Source of the DNA: CAKUFA01 sp963618735
Lineage (GTDB): Bacteria > Bacillota > Clostridia > Christensenellales > Aristaeellaceae
Reading direction: 5' to 3'
NCBI GenBank assembly: GCA_963618735.1
Contig: CAVEUM010000007.1
Coordinates: forward strand, 37,968 to 101,967
DNA: 64,000 nucleotides
Within the stretch, counting starts at the first letter, position 1. Each line of letters starts with the position of its first letter. Shown in pieces: positions 25,104 to 33,204 of this stretch. The position numbers were made by a program, and so were the translations under genes. The notes beneath the pieces were generated by a model. It had not been told where the DNA came from. It made no database searches and saw only the letters and a program-made list of their open reading frames with translations.

Positions 25104-26111
25104 TTATGCCTGCTGTGCATCGTAGGACATGACGTCCGCCGGGTGGATGCACACCGTGACTTCCTCTCCGGCATCATAGATGTTGATGCCGTCGTTCTTC
25201 TCAATTGCCTTGATGGTCTGGCCATCGATGTTGATGTAGTACTTGATGTACAGTCCGTAGTATTCGCAGCTTTCGATGACGCCCTTGAACTGTGCGGCGC
25301 CGTCATTCTTCACGTTGTTGACGCGGACGCGCTCCAGGCGGATGAAATGGTTCTGGTTTTCCTTCAGCTTCAGCTTTTCCGCCATCTTCCGGTCGATGCG
25401 GTTGATGTCACCGATAAAGTTGCAGACAAATTCCGTTTTAGAGTGATTGTATACCTCGTTGGGGGTGCCAATCTGCTCAATATTGCCCTTGTTGAACACC
25501 GCAATGCGGTCAGACAGGGTCAGTGCCTCTTCCTGGTCATGGGTAACGTAAATGGTGGTGATGCCGAACTCGCGCTGCATCCGCTTCAGCTCATTGCGGA
25601 GCTGCACACGGAGCTTGGCGTCCAGGTTGCTCAAAGGTTCGTCCATGCAGATGATGGTAGGATTGGTCACCAGTGCACGGGCGATGGCAACACGCTGCTG
25701 CTGACCGCCAGACAGCTGGCTGACGGCCTTCTTCAGCTGCTCATCAGACAGTTCCACTTTTCTTGCAATGTCCGCAACCCTGGCCTTGATCTCGTCTTTC
25801 TTCATGTGCTTGAGCTTCAAGCCAAAGGCGATGTTCTCCTCCACGGTCATGGTAGGAAACAGGGCGTAGCTCTGGAAGACGATGCCGATGTTGCGCTTCT
25901 CAATCGGCACATGGGTGATGTCTTCATTATTGACGCTCACCGTGCCGCTCACAGGCTCAATGAAGCCCGTGATGGTGCGCAGCGTGGTGGTTTTTCCGCA
26001 GCCGGAAGGGCCCAGGAAGGTGAAGAACTCGCCTTCCTTCACGTCAACGTTAATGTGGTGCAGGGCTTCAAAGTCGCCGAACTTGACCACAATGTCCTTC
26101 AATTCAATCAT
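25104..26111 (-). CDS. ABC transporter ATP-binding protein (FbpC/PotA-like)
   Basis: This 335-residue ATPase energises the importer. Walker A GPSGCGKTT is at about 34-42, the Q-loop region at VFQSYALFPTMTV, signature LSGGQQQR near 133-140, Walker B IICMDEP and the H-loop YVTHDQEEA. The C-terminal 100 residues form a TOBE-type regulatory region. The sequence belongs to the polyamine/iron/thiamine (CUT1-like) group of ATPases. It lies between the binding-protein and permease genes, with the permease start 15 bases after its stop. GTAAGGAGCTGTATCC provides the ribosome binding site. Confidence 0.93.
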   Translation of the reverse strand: MIELKDIVVKFGDFEALHHINVDVKEGEFFTFLGPSGCGKTTTLRTITGFIEPVSGTVSVNNEDITHVPIEKRNIGIVFQSYALFPTMTVEENIAFGLKLKHMKKDEIKARVADIARKVELSDEQLKKAVSQLSGGQQQRVAIARALVTNPTIICMDEPLSNLDAKLRVQLRNELKRMQREFGITTIYVTHDQEEALTLSDRIAVFNKGNIEQIGTPNEVYNHSKTEFVCNFIGDINRIDRKMAEKLKLKENQNHFIRLERVRVNNVKNDGAAQFKGVIESCEYYGLYIKYYINIDGQTIKAIEKNDGINIYDAGEEVTVCIHPADVMSYDAQQA

Positions 26112-26163
26112 GGATACAGCTCCTTACCTCAATGTATCGGGAGGAAGCAGAACGTCCCCGCAT

Positions 26164-26203
26164 AAATAAAACGTATGGCGAGCCCGATTCGGACCCGCCA
26201 TAC
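26164..26203 (-). terminator. Intercistronic hairpin between binding-protein and ATPase genes
   Basis: GTATGGCG (26173-26180) pairs with CGCCATAC (26196-26203), followed on the minus strand by GTTTTATTTATG. It is probably a partial terminator or processing barrier that keeps the binding protein in excess of the membrane components. Confidence 0.7.
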
Positions 26204-26236
26204 CGGGGTTCTATCCTGCCAAATGCAACTGAGTGA

Positions 26237-27448
26237 TTACTCAGCAGACTGGGTCAGCGTAGCCCAATCCAGGTTGTCCCAATCAGGCTCGGTGGGAGCG
26301 GCGCTGGCGTCGGCCCAGTAGAAGCCCAGGTTGGTCATGATGTTGGTCCACTCCTTGGTGTGGGCGGCAACATACTCGGCATAGGTCATGTCGGTGCCTT
26401 CCACAGTTTCCAGAGCGCAGTTCTTCAGCTGATAGATGGCGGGGATTTCGTCGCCGTACACTTCAGCCACAGCAACCTCGTTGCAGGGGAAGGAGTCGAA
26501 CTCATCAGACCACTCAGCCTGGGTGGCAGCAGAGCCGAACCACTCAGCGAAAGCCTTCACAGCCTCGGTCTCTTCCTCGGTGCGGCCTTCGCGCTCCAGG
26601 ATGCCGATGTACTCAGCGATGTAGTAGGTGCCGTCGGCAACTTCCACAACGCCCCAGTTCTCAGGGGTGGTGGTGCCGGTCAGAGGAGCGTCGGAGCTGT
26701 CAGCAGCAGAGTCAATCTTGCCATACAGGGAAGAAGAATAGAAGGTGGACACCTGCACATCGCCGCGGTTCAGGGGATCGAAGCCGTAGCTGTCGCCCGT
26801 GAAGTTGCCCTCAGCGCAGTACTTCCACAGCATCTTCCAGCCTTCCACGGAGATGCCGCCGGCAGGGCTGGTAGGATCCGTGTAGGAATACAGCATAGCG
26901 CTGTTGATGTTGCTGTTGGTGGTGCCGCCAACCTTGCCCTGACGATACCAGGTATAGCCGCTGTTCACCAGGTCAGACCAGTGCTCGAAGCTCAGAGCCT
27001 CACCATTGGTGCCCTTGTCGTCCGTACGATAGAGCATCAGGATGTTCTGCACAACCAGACCATAGGCCTTGCCGGGGTACACATAAGCGCCCACTTCATC
27101 AGCCCAGGAAGGAGTCCAGTCCATCACGGTCAGGTTCTCATAGGTGCCGTTCACCAGCTGAGACCAGCGGGTCTCGTTCAGGCCGAACAGGATGTCGCCA
27201 TCCTTGCTCTCGTTAGCCTTCTGGATGGCAGCGGTGTCACCGGAGATGACAGAGTTGTCGTCAATGGAGATGGAGAAGCCAGCCTTCTTCGCGGCATTCA
27301 CCAGCCAGTTGACACGCTCGGTGGAGTTGGAATTAGAGTAGATACGGATGGTGTAGCCGGAGTAATCCTTCGTCTCCTCAGCCACAGCACCGCTCGCCAG
27401 CGTGAGCACCATGGTCAGTGCCAGCAGGAGAGATACGAGTTTCTTCAT
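26237..27448 (-). CDS. ABC transporter extracellular substrate-binding protein (FbpA-like)
   Basis: This 403-residue secreted binding protein starts with a signal peptide (MKKLVSLLLALTMVLTLASGAVA, then EETKDY). The mature part begins GYTIRIYSNSNSTERVNWLV, the pattern of cluster-D (iron/spermidine/putrescine) binding proteins, and has PENWGVVEVADGTYYIAEYIG and SAATQAEWSDEF. No lipobox is present. Specificity cannot be read directly, as the tyrosine pair of FbpA is not certain. The start at 27448 follows AAGGAGG by about 9 bases; the longer frame upstream has no such site. It is the first gene of the importer operon, transcribed from the promoter at 27498-27526. Confidence 0.88.
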   Translation of the reverse strand: MKKLVSLLLALTMVLTLASGAVAEETKDYSGYTIRIYSNSNSTERVNWLVNAAKKAGFSISIDDNSVISGDTAAIQKANESKDGDILFGLNETRWSQLVNGTYENLTVMDWTPSWADEVGAYVYPGKAYGLVVQNILMLYRTDDKGTNGEALSFEHWSDLVNSGYTWYRQGKVGGTTNSNINSAMLYSYTDPTSPAGGISVEGWKMLWKYCAEGNFTGDSYGFDPLNRGDVQVSTFYSSSLYGKIDSAADSSDAPLTGTTTPENWGVVEVADGTYYIAEYIGILEREGRTEEETEAVKAFAEWFGSAATQAEWSDEFDSFPCNEVAVAEVYGDEIPAIYQLKNCALETVEGTDMTYAEYVAAHTKEWTNIMTNLGFYWADASAAPTEPDWDNLDWATLTQSAE

Positions 27449-27497
27449 AAATGAAGCCTCCTTTTGTTTTTTGCAAACGGATCGAACCTCATACGTT

Positions 27498-27526
27498 ATG
27501 ATACCATACAAGTTACGCTTTGTAAA
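27498..27526 (-). promoter_or_regulatory. Promoter for the importer operon
   Basis: Minus-strand TTTACA (27526-27521), 17 bases, TATCAT (27503-27498) with an upstream TG. No obvious Fur box overlaps it. Between 27529 and 27699 I see no gene. Confidence 0.65.
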
Positions 27527-27699
27527 GATATCGTTCGCCTTTTTCGCCTCGTTTTTTTGCAAAAGCTTTGCTCATTTTGTTGTTTTTGGTTAAATACGCG
27601 CCCATGAATGCACTTACATCCTCGTTTGATGCCACCTCAATGCTGCCGCCGCCTGCCGCTTTCCAGCCCGGCACTCATTGTATTTTTTCGGTCTTTTTA

Positions 27700-27728
27700 T
27701 TGACATCCTGCACATCGCGTGCTATACT
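27700..27728 (+). promoter_or_regulatory. Promoter for the T-box / aspS-gatCAB operon
   Basis: TTGACA (27700-27705), 17 bases, TATACT (27723-27728). Transcription would start at about 27735, at the beginning of the T-box leader. Confidence 0.88.
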
Positions 27729-27734
27729 GATGCC

Positions 27735-28045
27735 AATTTCATACGGACAGTATTGTCCCATGAAAGGCTGTGAAGAGCAAAAGTAATCGGGCACTGGCCA
27801 TGATCAGAGAGCCGCGTGAAGGTGCGAGTGCGGCATGAACAGCCGATGAAAGAACAGCTTGGAGCCGCCGCCCGAAAAGCTTTTTGCCTACTAGGCGCGG
27901 ACGGGAGAAGCCCGTAACAGCTTCAGGCAATCACAGGTTGCCGGTGAGAGACCCTTTTTAGGGGGTCTGATTTTTGGGTGGTACCGCGTAAGATCAACGT
28001 CTTTCGCCCCATGGTATGGGGTCGGAAGGCGTTTTTATTATTCGG
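27735..28045 (+). promoter_or_regulatory. T-box riboswitch with overlapping GAA/AAC specifier
   Basis: The conserved T-box sequence GGGTGGTACCGCG lies at 27976-27988, just before an intrinsic terminator, and the leader precedes an aminoacyl-tRNA gene. Stem I can be drawn as follows. Lower stem GGCT (27766-27769) pairs with AGCC (27863-27866). A kink-turn includes TGGAG on the 3' side. The next stem is GAGC (27775-27778) with GCTT (27857-27860). The specifier loop has AGTA on the 5' side (27782-27785) and GAAAGAACA on the 3' side (27848-27856). The upper stem is ATCGG (27786-27790) with CCGAT (27843-27847). AGAGAG and GGTGCGAGTGCGG form the distal part. At the canonical offset the triplet is GAA (Glu, 27852-27854); one base on it is AAC (Asn, 27853-27855). 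Asp codons are absent from the loop. Uncharged tRNA-Glu or tRNA-Asn would therefore be expected to promote antitermination. Confidence 0.88.
27996..28040 (+). terminator. T-box-controlled terminator
   Basis: AACGTCTTTCG (27996-28006) pairs with CGGAAGGCGTT (28023-28033), allowing two G-U pairs, with an inner CCCCAT/ATGGGG hairpin, followed by a T run. The antiterminator would use the T-box sequence just upstream. Confidence 0.88.
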
Positions 28046-28071
28046 AAGCCGAGGCCGAAGGAGGACACGGT

Positions 28072-30147
28072 ATGAAACGGACACATTATTGCGGTGAACT
28101 TCGAGTAAAGGACATGGGTACCCACGCTGTTTGCTGCGGCTGGGTGCAGGTTAAGCGCGATATGGGCGGCGTTATCTTCCTGGATGTTAAGGATCGGGAA
28201 GGCGTGCTGCAAGTCGTTTGTGACCAGCAATATCTGGGCGATGAAGCCTTCCATCTGGCGGAAGGTGTGCATCTGCAGAGCGTGGTGCAGGTTGAGGGTG
28301 AAATTCGTCACCGTGACGAGAGCACCTACAATCCCAAATTGGCTACCGGTGAAGTAGAGCTGAAGGCCGAGAAGCTGACCGTGCTGTCTCAGGCCAAAGC
28401 ACTTCCTTATGCCATGGATGAAAACGCCCACGTCCGTGAGGAGCTGCGGCTGAAGTATCGTTATCTGGACATCCGCCGCCCCGAAATGCAGAAGGCGCTG
28501 AAATTCCGCCATCAGGTGCAGCGTGCGGCAGAGGATTTTCTGGATGCGGCAGGCTTCTGCCAGGTGGAAACACCCATGCTGTGCAAGTCTACCCCCGAGG
28601 GTGCCCGCGATTATCTGGTGCCCAGCCGTGTGCATCCCGGCACGTTCTACGCCCTTCCCCAAAGCCCGCAGATTTTCAAGCAGCTGCTGATGGTCGGCGG
28701 CATGGATCGTTATTATCAGGTGGCGCGCTGCTTCCGCGATGAGGATCTCCGCGCGGACCGTCAGCCCGAATTCACCCAGGTGGACATGGAAATGTCCTTT
28801 GTGGATCAGGAAGACATTCTCCAGCACCTGGAAAAACTGTTCAAGCACATTTTCAAGACCACCATGGGTCAGGAAGTCGATTATACCTTCCCCCGCCTGA
28901 CCTGGTATGAATCCATGGATCTCTATGGATGTGACAAGCCCGACCTGCGCTTCGGCATGCAGATTAAGGACGTAACAGCACTGGCCGGCCGGTGCACCTT
29001 CTCCGTGTTCCGCAAGGTTGTGGATGCCGGCGGCAAGGTTCGCGCCCTCAACTGCAAGGGCTGTGCGGAAAAGTTCACCCGCACCACCATTGAGACCCTG
29101 ACGGATCACGCCATCAAGTGCGGCGCCAAGGGCATGGCATGGATCCTCATCCACGAAAATGGCGAAATCAACTCCATCCTGCAAAAGTACTTCACCAAGG
29201 CGGAATGGTCCGAGCTTCTCCGCCAGTTGGACGCAGAAGAAGGCGATTTCATCCTCTTCTGTGCCGATAAGTTTGAAGTGGTGTGCCGCACCCTGTGTGC
29301 CCTGCGTCTGGAGGTCGGCGACATGCTGGGTCTCCGTCCCAAGGACGACTATCGCTTCTGCTTCGTAACCGATTTCCCGCAGTTCGAGTGGTCTGAAGAA
29401 GAAAAGCGTTACATGGCCATGCATCATCCCTTCACCATGCCCTATGAAGAAGATCTGCAGTACCTGATGACCGATCCCGGCCGCGTTCGTTCCCAGGCCT
29501 ATGACGTGGTGCTGAACGGCACTGAGCTGGGCAGCGGTTCCATTCGTATCCACCGCAGTGATGTGCAGTCCCTGATGTTCAAGGCGCTGGGCTTCACCGA
29601 AGAAAGCGCCCGTCAGCGTTTCGGTTTCCTGATTGACGCCTTCCAGTACGGCACGCCGCCCCACGGCGGATTCGCCTTTGGCCTGGATCGCCTGACCATG
29701 CTGCTGCTGGGTGCGGACAGTCTCCGCGACGTCATTGCCTTCCCCAAGGTGCGTGATGCCTCTGACCTGATGACCGGCGCCCCGGATTATGTAGATCCCG
29801 AGCAGCTGGAGGTTTTGCAGCTGGGTGTTGCCGCGGGGCAGGAGGAGCACCGTCAGGAGCGGAAGAAGCCGCAAATGGCCGTGAAGCAGGTGGCCGAATT
29901 GGCCAAGCTGTCCCTTTCGGCAGAGGAGGAAGAGCGCATGGGCGGCGAGCTCAATGCCATCCTTGCCTTCGCTGAAGCCCTGCAGAAGGTAGATACCACG
30001 GACGTACCCATGACGGCGCACGTCATTCCCACTGAAAATGTTCTGCGGGATGATGTCCCGTCTCCCTCTTTCGAGCGGGAAAAGCTGCTCATGAACGCCC
30101 CCACCCGCACGGAAACCTGCCCCACCGTGCCCAAGACCTTTGACTGA
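28072..30147 (+). CDS. aspS-gatC: Aspartyl-tRNA synthetase fused to GatC
   Basis: This single 691-residue frame joins two proteins. Residues 1 to about 595 are a bacterial AspRS: anticodon-binding OB fold (CGWVQVKRDMGGVIF), class II motif 2 (YYQVARCFRDEDLRADRQPEF), the GAD insertion, and motif 3 (GGFAFGLDRLTMLLLG). AspRS sequence ends near HRQERKKPQ. From Met602 (ATG at 29875) to the end is a full GatC subunit, starting MAVKQVAELAKLSLSAEEEE and ending with DVPSPSFEREKLLMNAP. No stop or frameshift separates them; internal initiation at Met602 is conceivable, but its Shine-Dalgarno spacing is poor. Residues aligned to E. coli Leu30 and Lys82, which help discriminate Asp from Asn tRNA, are Met31 and Ser84, so the enzyme may be non-discriminating. 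It is first in an operon with gatA and gatB. AAGGAGG precedes the ATG. Confidence 0.93.
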   Translation: MKRTHYCGELRVKDMGTHAVCCGWVQVKRDMGGVIFLDVKDREGVLQVVCDQQYLGDEAFHLAEGVHLQSVVQVEGEIRHRDESTYNPKLATGEVELKAEKLTVLSQAKALPYAMDENAHVREELRLKYRYLDIRRPEMQKALKFRHQVQRAAEDFLDAAGFCQVETPMLCKSTPEGARDYLVPSRVHPGTFYALPQSPQIFKQLLMVGGMDRYYQVARCFRDEDLRADRQPEFTQVDMEMSFVDQEDILQHLEKLFKHIFKTTMGQEVDYTFPRLTWYESMDLYGCDKPDLRFGMQIKDVTALAGRCTFSVFRKVVDAGGKVRALNCKGCAEKFTRTTIETLTDHAIKCGAKGMAWILIHENGEINSILQKYFTKAEWSELLRQLDAEEGDFILFCADKFEVVCRTLCALRLEVGDMLGLRPKDDYRFCFVTDFPQFEWSEEEKRYMAMHHPFTMPYEEDLQYLMTDPGRVRSQAYDVVLNGTELGSGSIRIHRSDVQSLMFKALGFTEESARQRFGFLIDAFQYGTPPHGGFAFGLDRLTMLLLGADSLRDVIAFPKVRDASDLMTGAPDYVDPEQLEVLQLGVAAGQEEHRQERKKPQMAVKQVAELAKLSLSAEEEERMGGELNAILAFAEALQKVDTTDVPMTAHVIPTENVLRDDVPSPSFEREKLLMNAPTRTETCPTVPKTFD

Positions 30148-30163
30148 AAGGAGGATTTCACCC

Positions 30164-31627
30164 ATGAAAGCCATTGAAAAGATGACCCTGAAGGATATGT
30201 GTGACGCGCTGAAGAACGGGGAAGCATCCTCCGTTGAGCTGACTGAGAAATGCCTGGAGCGCATCCATCAGGTAGAAGACAAGGTCGGTGCCTTTGTTAC
30301 GGTCACCGAAGAAAATGCCCTGAAGCAGGCCGAAGAGGCGGATAAGCTCCGCAAAGCCGGTGAGAAGGTTGCGCCCCTGTGCGGCGTTCCCGTGGCCGTG
30401 AAGGACAACATCTGCACCGAAGGCGTGCGTACCACCTGCGCCTCCAAAATGCTGGAGGATTTCATTCCGCCCTATAGTGCCACCGTGTGGGAAAAGCTGC
30501 AGGGTGCAGGCTGTGTCATGCTGGGCAAGACCAACATGGACGAGTTTGCCATGGGCTCCACCACGGAAAACAGTGCATTCCATCCCACCCATAATCCCCA
30601 TGACGTTCGTTGTGTCCCCGGCGGCTCGTCCGGCGGCAGTGCAGCTTGCGTAGCAGCAGGCGAAGCTCCCCTGGCGCTGGGCAGTGACACGGGCGGATCC
30701 ATCCGTCAGCCCGCGGCCTTCTGCGGTGTTGTGGGCATGAAGCCTACCTACGGCATGGTTAGCCGCTATGGTCTGGTGGCCTTCGCTTCCTCCCTGGATC
30801 AGATCGGTCCCATGACCCGCACGGTGGAAGACAACGCCCTGGCACTGGATGCCATCGCAGGCTATGACCGCCGCGATACCACCTCCGTCAAGCGGGGCTA
30901 CACCCCCATGAATCGTCAGATGAAGGACGGCGTGCAGGGTCTGACCATCGGTCTCCCCCGTGAAATGTTCTCGGAAGGTCTTTCCGCTGACGTCCGCAAG
31001 GCAGTGATGCATGCAGCCGATGTTCTGAAGGACATGGGCGCCAAAGTGAAGGAAGTTTCGATTCCTTCATTAGAATATGCACTGCCTGCCTACTATGTGC
31101 TTTCCAGCGCAGAGGCCTCCAGCAACCTGGCGCGCTTCGATGGTGTCCGCTACGGTCACCGTGCCAAGGAATATGCCGATTTGGAAGAGCTGTATGTGAA
31201 GAGCCGCAGCGAAGGCTTCGGCGCAGAAGTCAAGCGCCGCATTCTGCTGGGCACCTACACCCTCAGCGCAGGCTACTTTGATGCTTATTATAAGAAGGCG
31301 CTGCAGGTTCGCACCCTGGTCATCCGCGATATTGAACAGGTGATGAGGGACTGCGATGCCCTGCTGGGTCCTGTTGCCCCCACCACAGCGTATCGTCTGG
31401 GTGAAAAGACCATGACCCCTTTGGAAATGTACCTTGGCGACATCCACACCGTGCCTGTGAACATCGCAGGCATTCCGGCGCTGTCCATGCCCTGCGGAAT
31501 GGACAAAAAGGGATTGCCCGTGGGTCTGCAGCTGATGGGCTCCACCTTCTCTGAGCCCATGCTGTATCGCATCGGCTACGCGCTGGAAGGTGCGCTGGGT
31601 CAGGTTTTGAAGGAGGTGTCCCTGTAA
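30164..31627 (+). CDS. gatA: Asp-tRNA(Asn)/Glu-tRNA(Gln) amidotransferase subunit A
   Basis: GatA is the amidase subunit that releases ammonia from glutamine or asparagine for the GatCAB transamidosome. The 487-residue protein has the amidase Ser-cisSer-Lys triad: Lys80 (VAVKDNICTEG), Ser155 (PGGSSGGSAA) and Ser179 (GSDTGGSIRQP), one residue off the S. aureus numbering. The ATG at 30164 follows AAGGAGG; a frame starting at 30140 lacks a ribosome site. It begins 16 bases after the aspS-gatC stop, and its own TAA shares a base with the gatB ATG. Confidence 0.97.
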   Translation: MKAIEKMTLKDMCDALKNGEASSVELTEKCLERIHQVEDKVGAFVTVTEENALKQAEEADKLRKAGEKVAPLCGVPVAVKDNICTEGVRTTCASKMLEDFIPPYSATVWEKLQGAGCVMLGKTNMDEFAMGSTTENSAFHPTHNPHDVRCVPGGSSGGSAACVAAGEAPLALGSDTGGSIRQPAAFCGVVGMKPTYGMVSRYGLVAFASSLDQIGPMTRTVEDNALALDAIAGYDRRDTTSVKRGYTPMNRQMKDGVQGLTIGLPREMFSEGLSADVRKAVMHAADVLKDMGAKVKEVSIPSLEYALPAYYVLSSAEASSNLARFDGVRYGHRAKEYADLEELYVKSRSEGFGAEVKRRILLGTYTLSAGYFDAYYKKALQVRTLVIRDIEQVMRDCDALLGPVAPTTAYRLGEKTMTPLEMYLGDIHTVPVNIAGIPALSMPCGMDKKGLPVGLQLMGSTFSEPMLYRIGYALEGALGQVLKEVSL

Positions 31628-33063
31628 TGGCTACCTGGCGAATGATCGATGGCTATGAAATGGTGATTGGCCTTGAGGTTCACGTAGAGCTGAAGACACG
31701 CACCAAGATTTTCTGCTCCTGCGAAACCACCTTCGGTGCAGAGCCGAACACCCAGTGCTGCCCCGTGTGCATGGGTTTTCCGGGAACGCTGCCTGTGCTG
31801 AATAAGCAGGTGGTGCATTATGCCGTGCTGGCAGGTCTGGCCACAGGCTGCCGGATTGCCCGCTACTCCAAGCAGGATCGCAAGAACTACTTCTACCCCG
31901 ACCTGCCCAAGGCGTATCAGATCAGCCAGTATGACCTGCCCCTGTGCATCGGCGGTCATCTGGATGTTGAAACTCCTGAGGGTGCAAAGCGCATCGGCAT
32001 CACCCGTATCCACATTGAGGAAGATGCCGGCAAATTGGTGCATGACCCCGAAAAAGGAACCCTCATCGACTGCAACCGTTGCGGCGTTCCGCTGATTGAA
32101 ATCGTATCCGAGCCTGATATCCGCACCCCGCAGGAAGCTGTGGCCTATCTGCAGAAGCTGAAGGCCGTTATCGCCTACACGGGCGTCAGCGATTGCAAGA
32201 TGAATGAAGGCTCCCTGCGCTGCGATGTGAACCTGTCCATTCATAAGCCCGGCGAGCCCTTCGGCACCCGCACCGAGATGAAGAACCTGAACTCCTTCCA
32301 GTCCGTGCAGCGGGCCATTGAAGAAGAATACCGCCGCCAGGTGGAAGCAGTGCGCAAGGGTGAAACCATCGTGCAGGAAACCCGCCGCTTTGACCAGCAG
32401 ACAGGCAAAACCACGGCCATGCGCCGCAAGGAAAACGCCAACGACTACCGTTACTTCCCGGATCCCGACCTGGCGCCCATCGTGCTGGCTCCCGACCTGG
32501 TGGAAACGTGGGGCAAGGAGCTGCCGAAGCTGCCCGATGAGCGCAAGGCCAGCTATATCCGCGAATACGGCCTCACCTCCTATGCAGCAGAGCAGCTGGT
32601 AAGCGACAAGGCGCTGGCGGATTATTTTGAGACCGCCGCAGAGTCTACCCAGGCAGTCAAAGCTTTGGCCAACCTGATGATTACCGAGGTGTTCCGCCTG
32701 CTGGAAGGCGAAAGCGCCATCATCCCCATTGCCCCCGCACATCTGGCGAAAATCGCCACCATGGCGGAGGAAAACATCATCAACAGCGGTGCCGCCAAGA
32801 AAATGGTGGCCGCCCTGTGGGTCAATGATGAAGACCCCGAGACGTACGCTGAGCGGGAGCATCTCCGCCAGATTAACGACCCTGAGGTGCTGGGCAGCTA
32901 CGTCCGTCAAGCCATTGAGGCGCATCCCGACATGGTGGAAAGCTACCACAAGGGCAAGCTGAATCTGAAGAAGGCTCTCATGGGCGCGGCCATGGGGCTT
33001 GCCGGCGGCATGGCCAATCCTGTGCTGCTGCAAAAGCTCATGGATGAAGCATTGGATCAGTAA
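31627..33063 (+). CDS. gatB: Asp-tRNA(Asn)/Glu-tRNA(Gln) amidotransferase subunit B
   Basis: GatB phosphorylates and amidates the misacylated tRNA. The 478-residue product starts with YEMVIGLEVHVELKTRTKIF, has the zinc cysteines CSC and CCPVC, the SKQDRKNYFYPDLPKAYQIS signature, HIEEDAGKLVHD and the kinase-site segment DCNRCGVPLIEIVSEPD. The C-terminal YqeY-like tail domain for tRNA binding is complete, ending with the GKLNLKKALMGAAMG segment. Coupled to gatA by TAATG. With the fused GatC, the operon encodes a complete GatCAB plus AspRS. Confidence 0.97.
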   Translation: MATWRMIDGYEMVIGLEVHVELKTRTKIFCSCETTFGAEPNTQCCPVCMGFPGTLPVLNKQVVHYAVLAGLATGCRIARYSKQDRKNYFYPDLPKAYQISQYDLPLCIGGHLDVETPEGAKRIGITRIHIEEDAGKLVHDPEKGTLIDCNRCGVPLIEIVSEPDIRTPQEAVAYLQKLKAVIAYTGVSDCKMNEGSLRCDVNLSIHKPGEPFGTRTEMKNLNSFQSVQRAIEEEYRRQVEAVRKGETIVQETRRFDQQTGKTTAMRRKENANDYRYFPDPDLAPIVLAPDLVETWGKELPKLPDERKASYIREYGLTSYAAEQLVSDKALADYFETAAESTQAVKALANLMITEVFRLLEGESAIIPIAPAHLAKIATMAEENIINSGAAKKMVAALWVNDEDPETYAEREHLRQINDPEVLGSYVRQAIEAHPDMVESYHKGKLNLKKALMGAAMGLAGGMANPVLLQKLMDEALDQ

Positions 33064-33087
33064 ATCGCCATTTAACGTTTCACTTTC

Positions 33088-33121
33088 CCCTTTCCGCAAT
33101 CTTTCTGCGGAAAGGGTTTTC
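33088..33121 (+). terminator. Terminator after gatB
   Basis: CCCTTTCCGCA pairs with TGCGGAAAGGG (11 bp), followed by TTTTCATTT. Confidence 0.88.
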
Positions 33122-33155
33122 ATTTGGACGCACTTTTCATGCACTGCATCCTTTC

Positions 33156-33185
33156 TTGACGTTTTTCCCTCTCTCGTGCTATCAT
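33156..33185 (+). promoter_or_regulatory. Promoter for phosphoesterase-mnmE unit
   Basis: TTGACG (33156-33161), 18 bases, then TATCAT (33180-33185) with an extended TGC. Confidence 0.7.
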
Positions 33186-33204
33186 GGCACGCGGAGGAAC
33201 CACT

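Noticed and set aside
27735..28045. T-box specific for tRNA-Asp
   Set aside because: Neither GAC nor GAT is available at the specifier position of the loop; the available codons are GAA and AAC.
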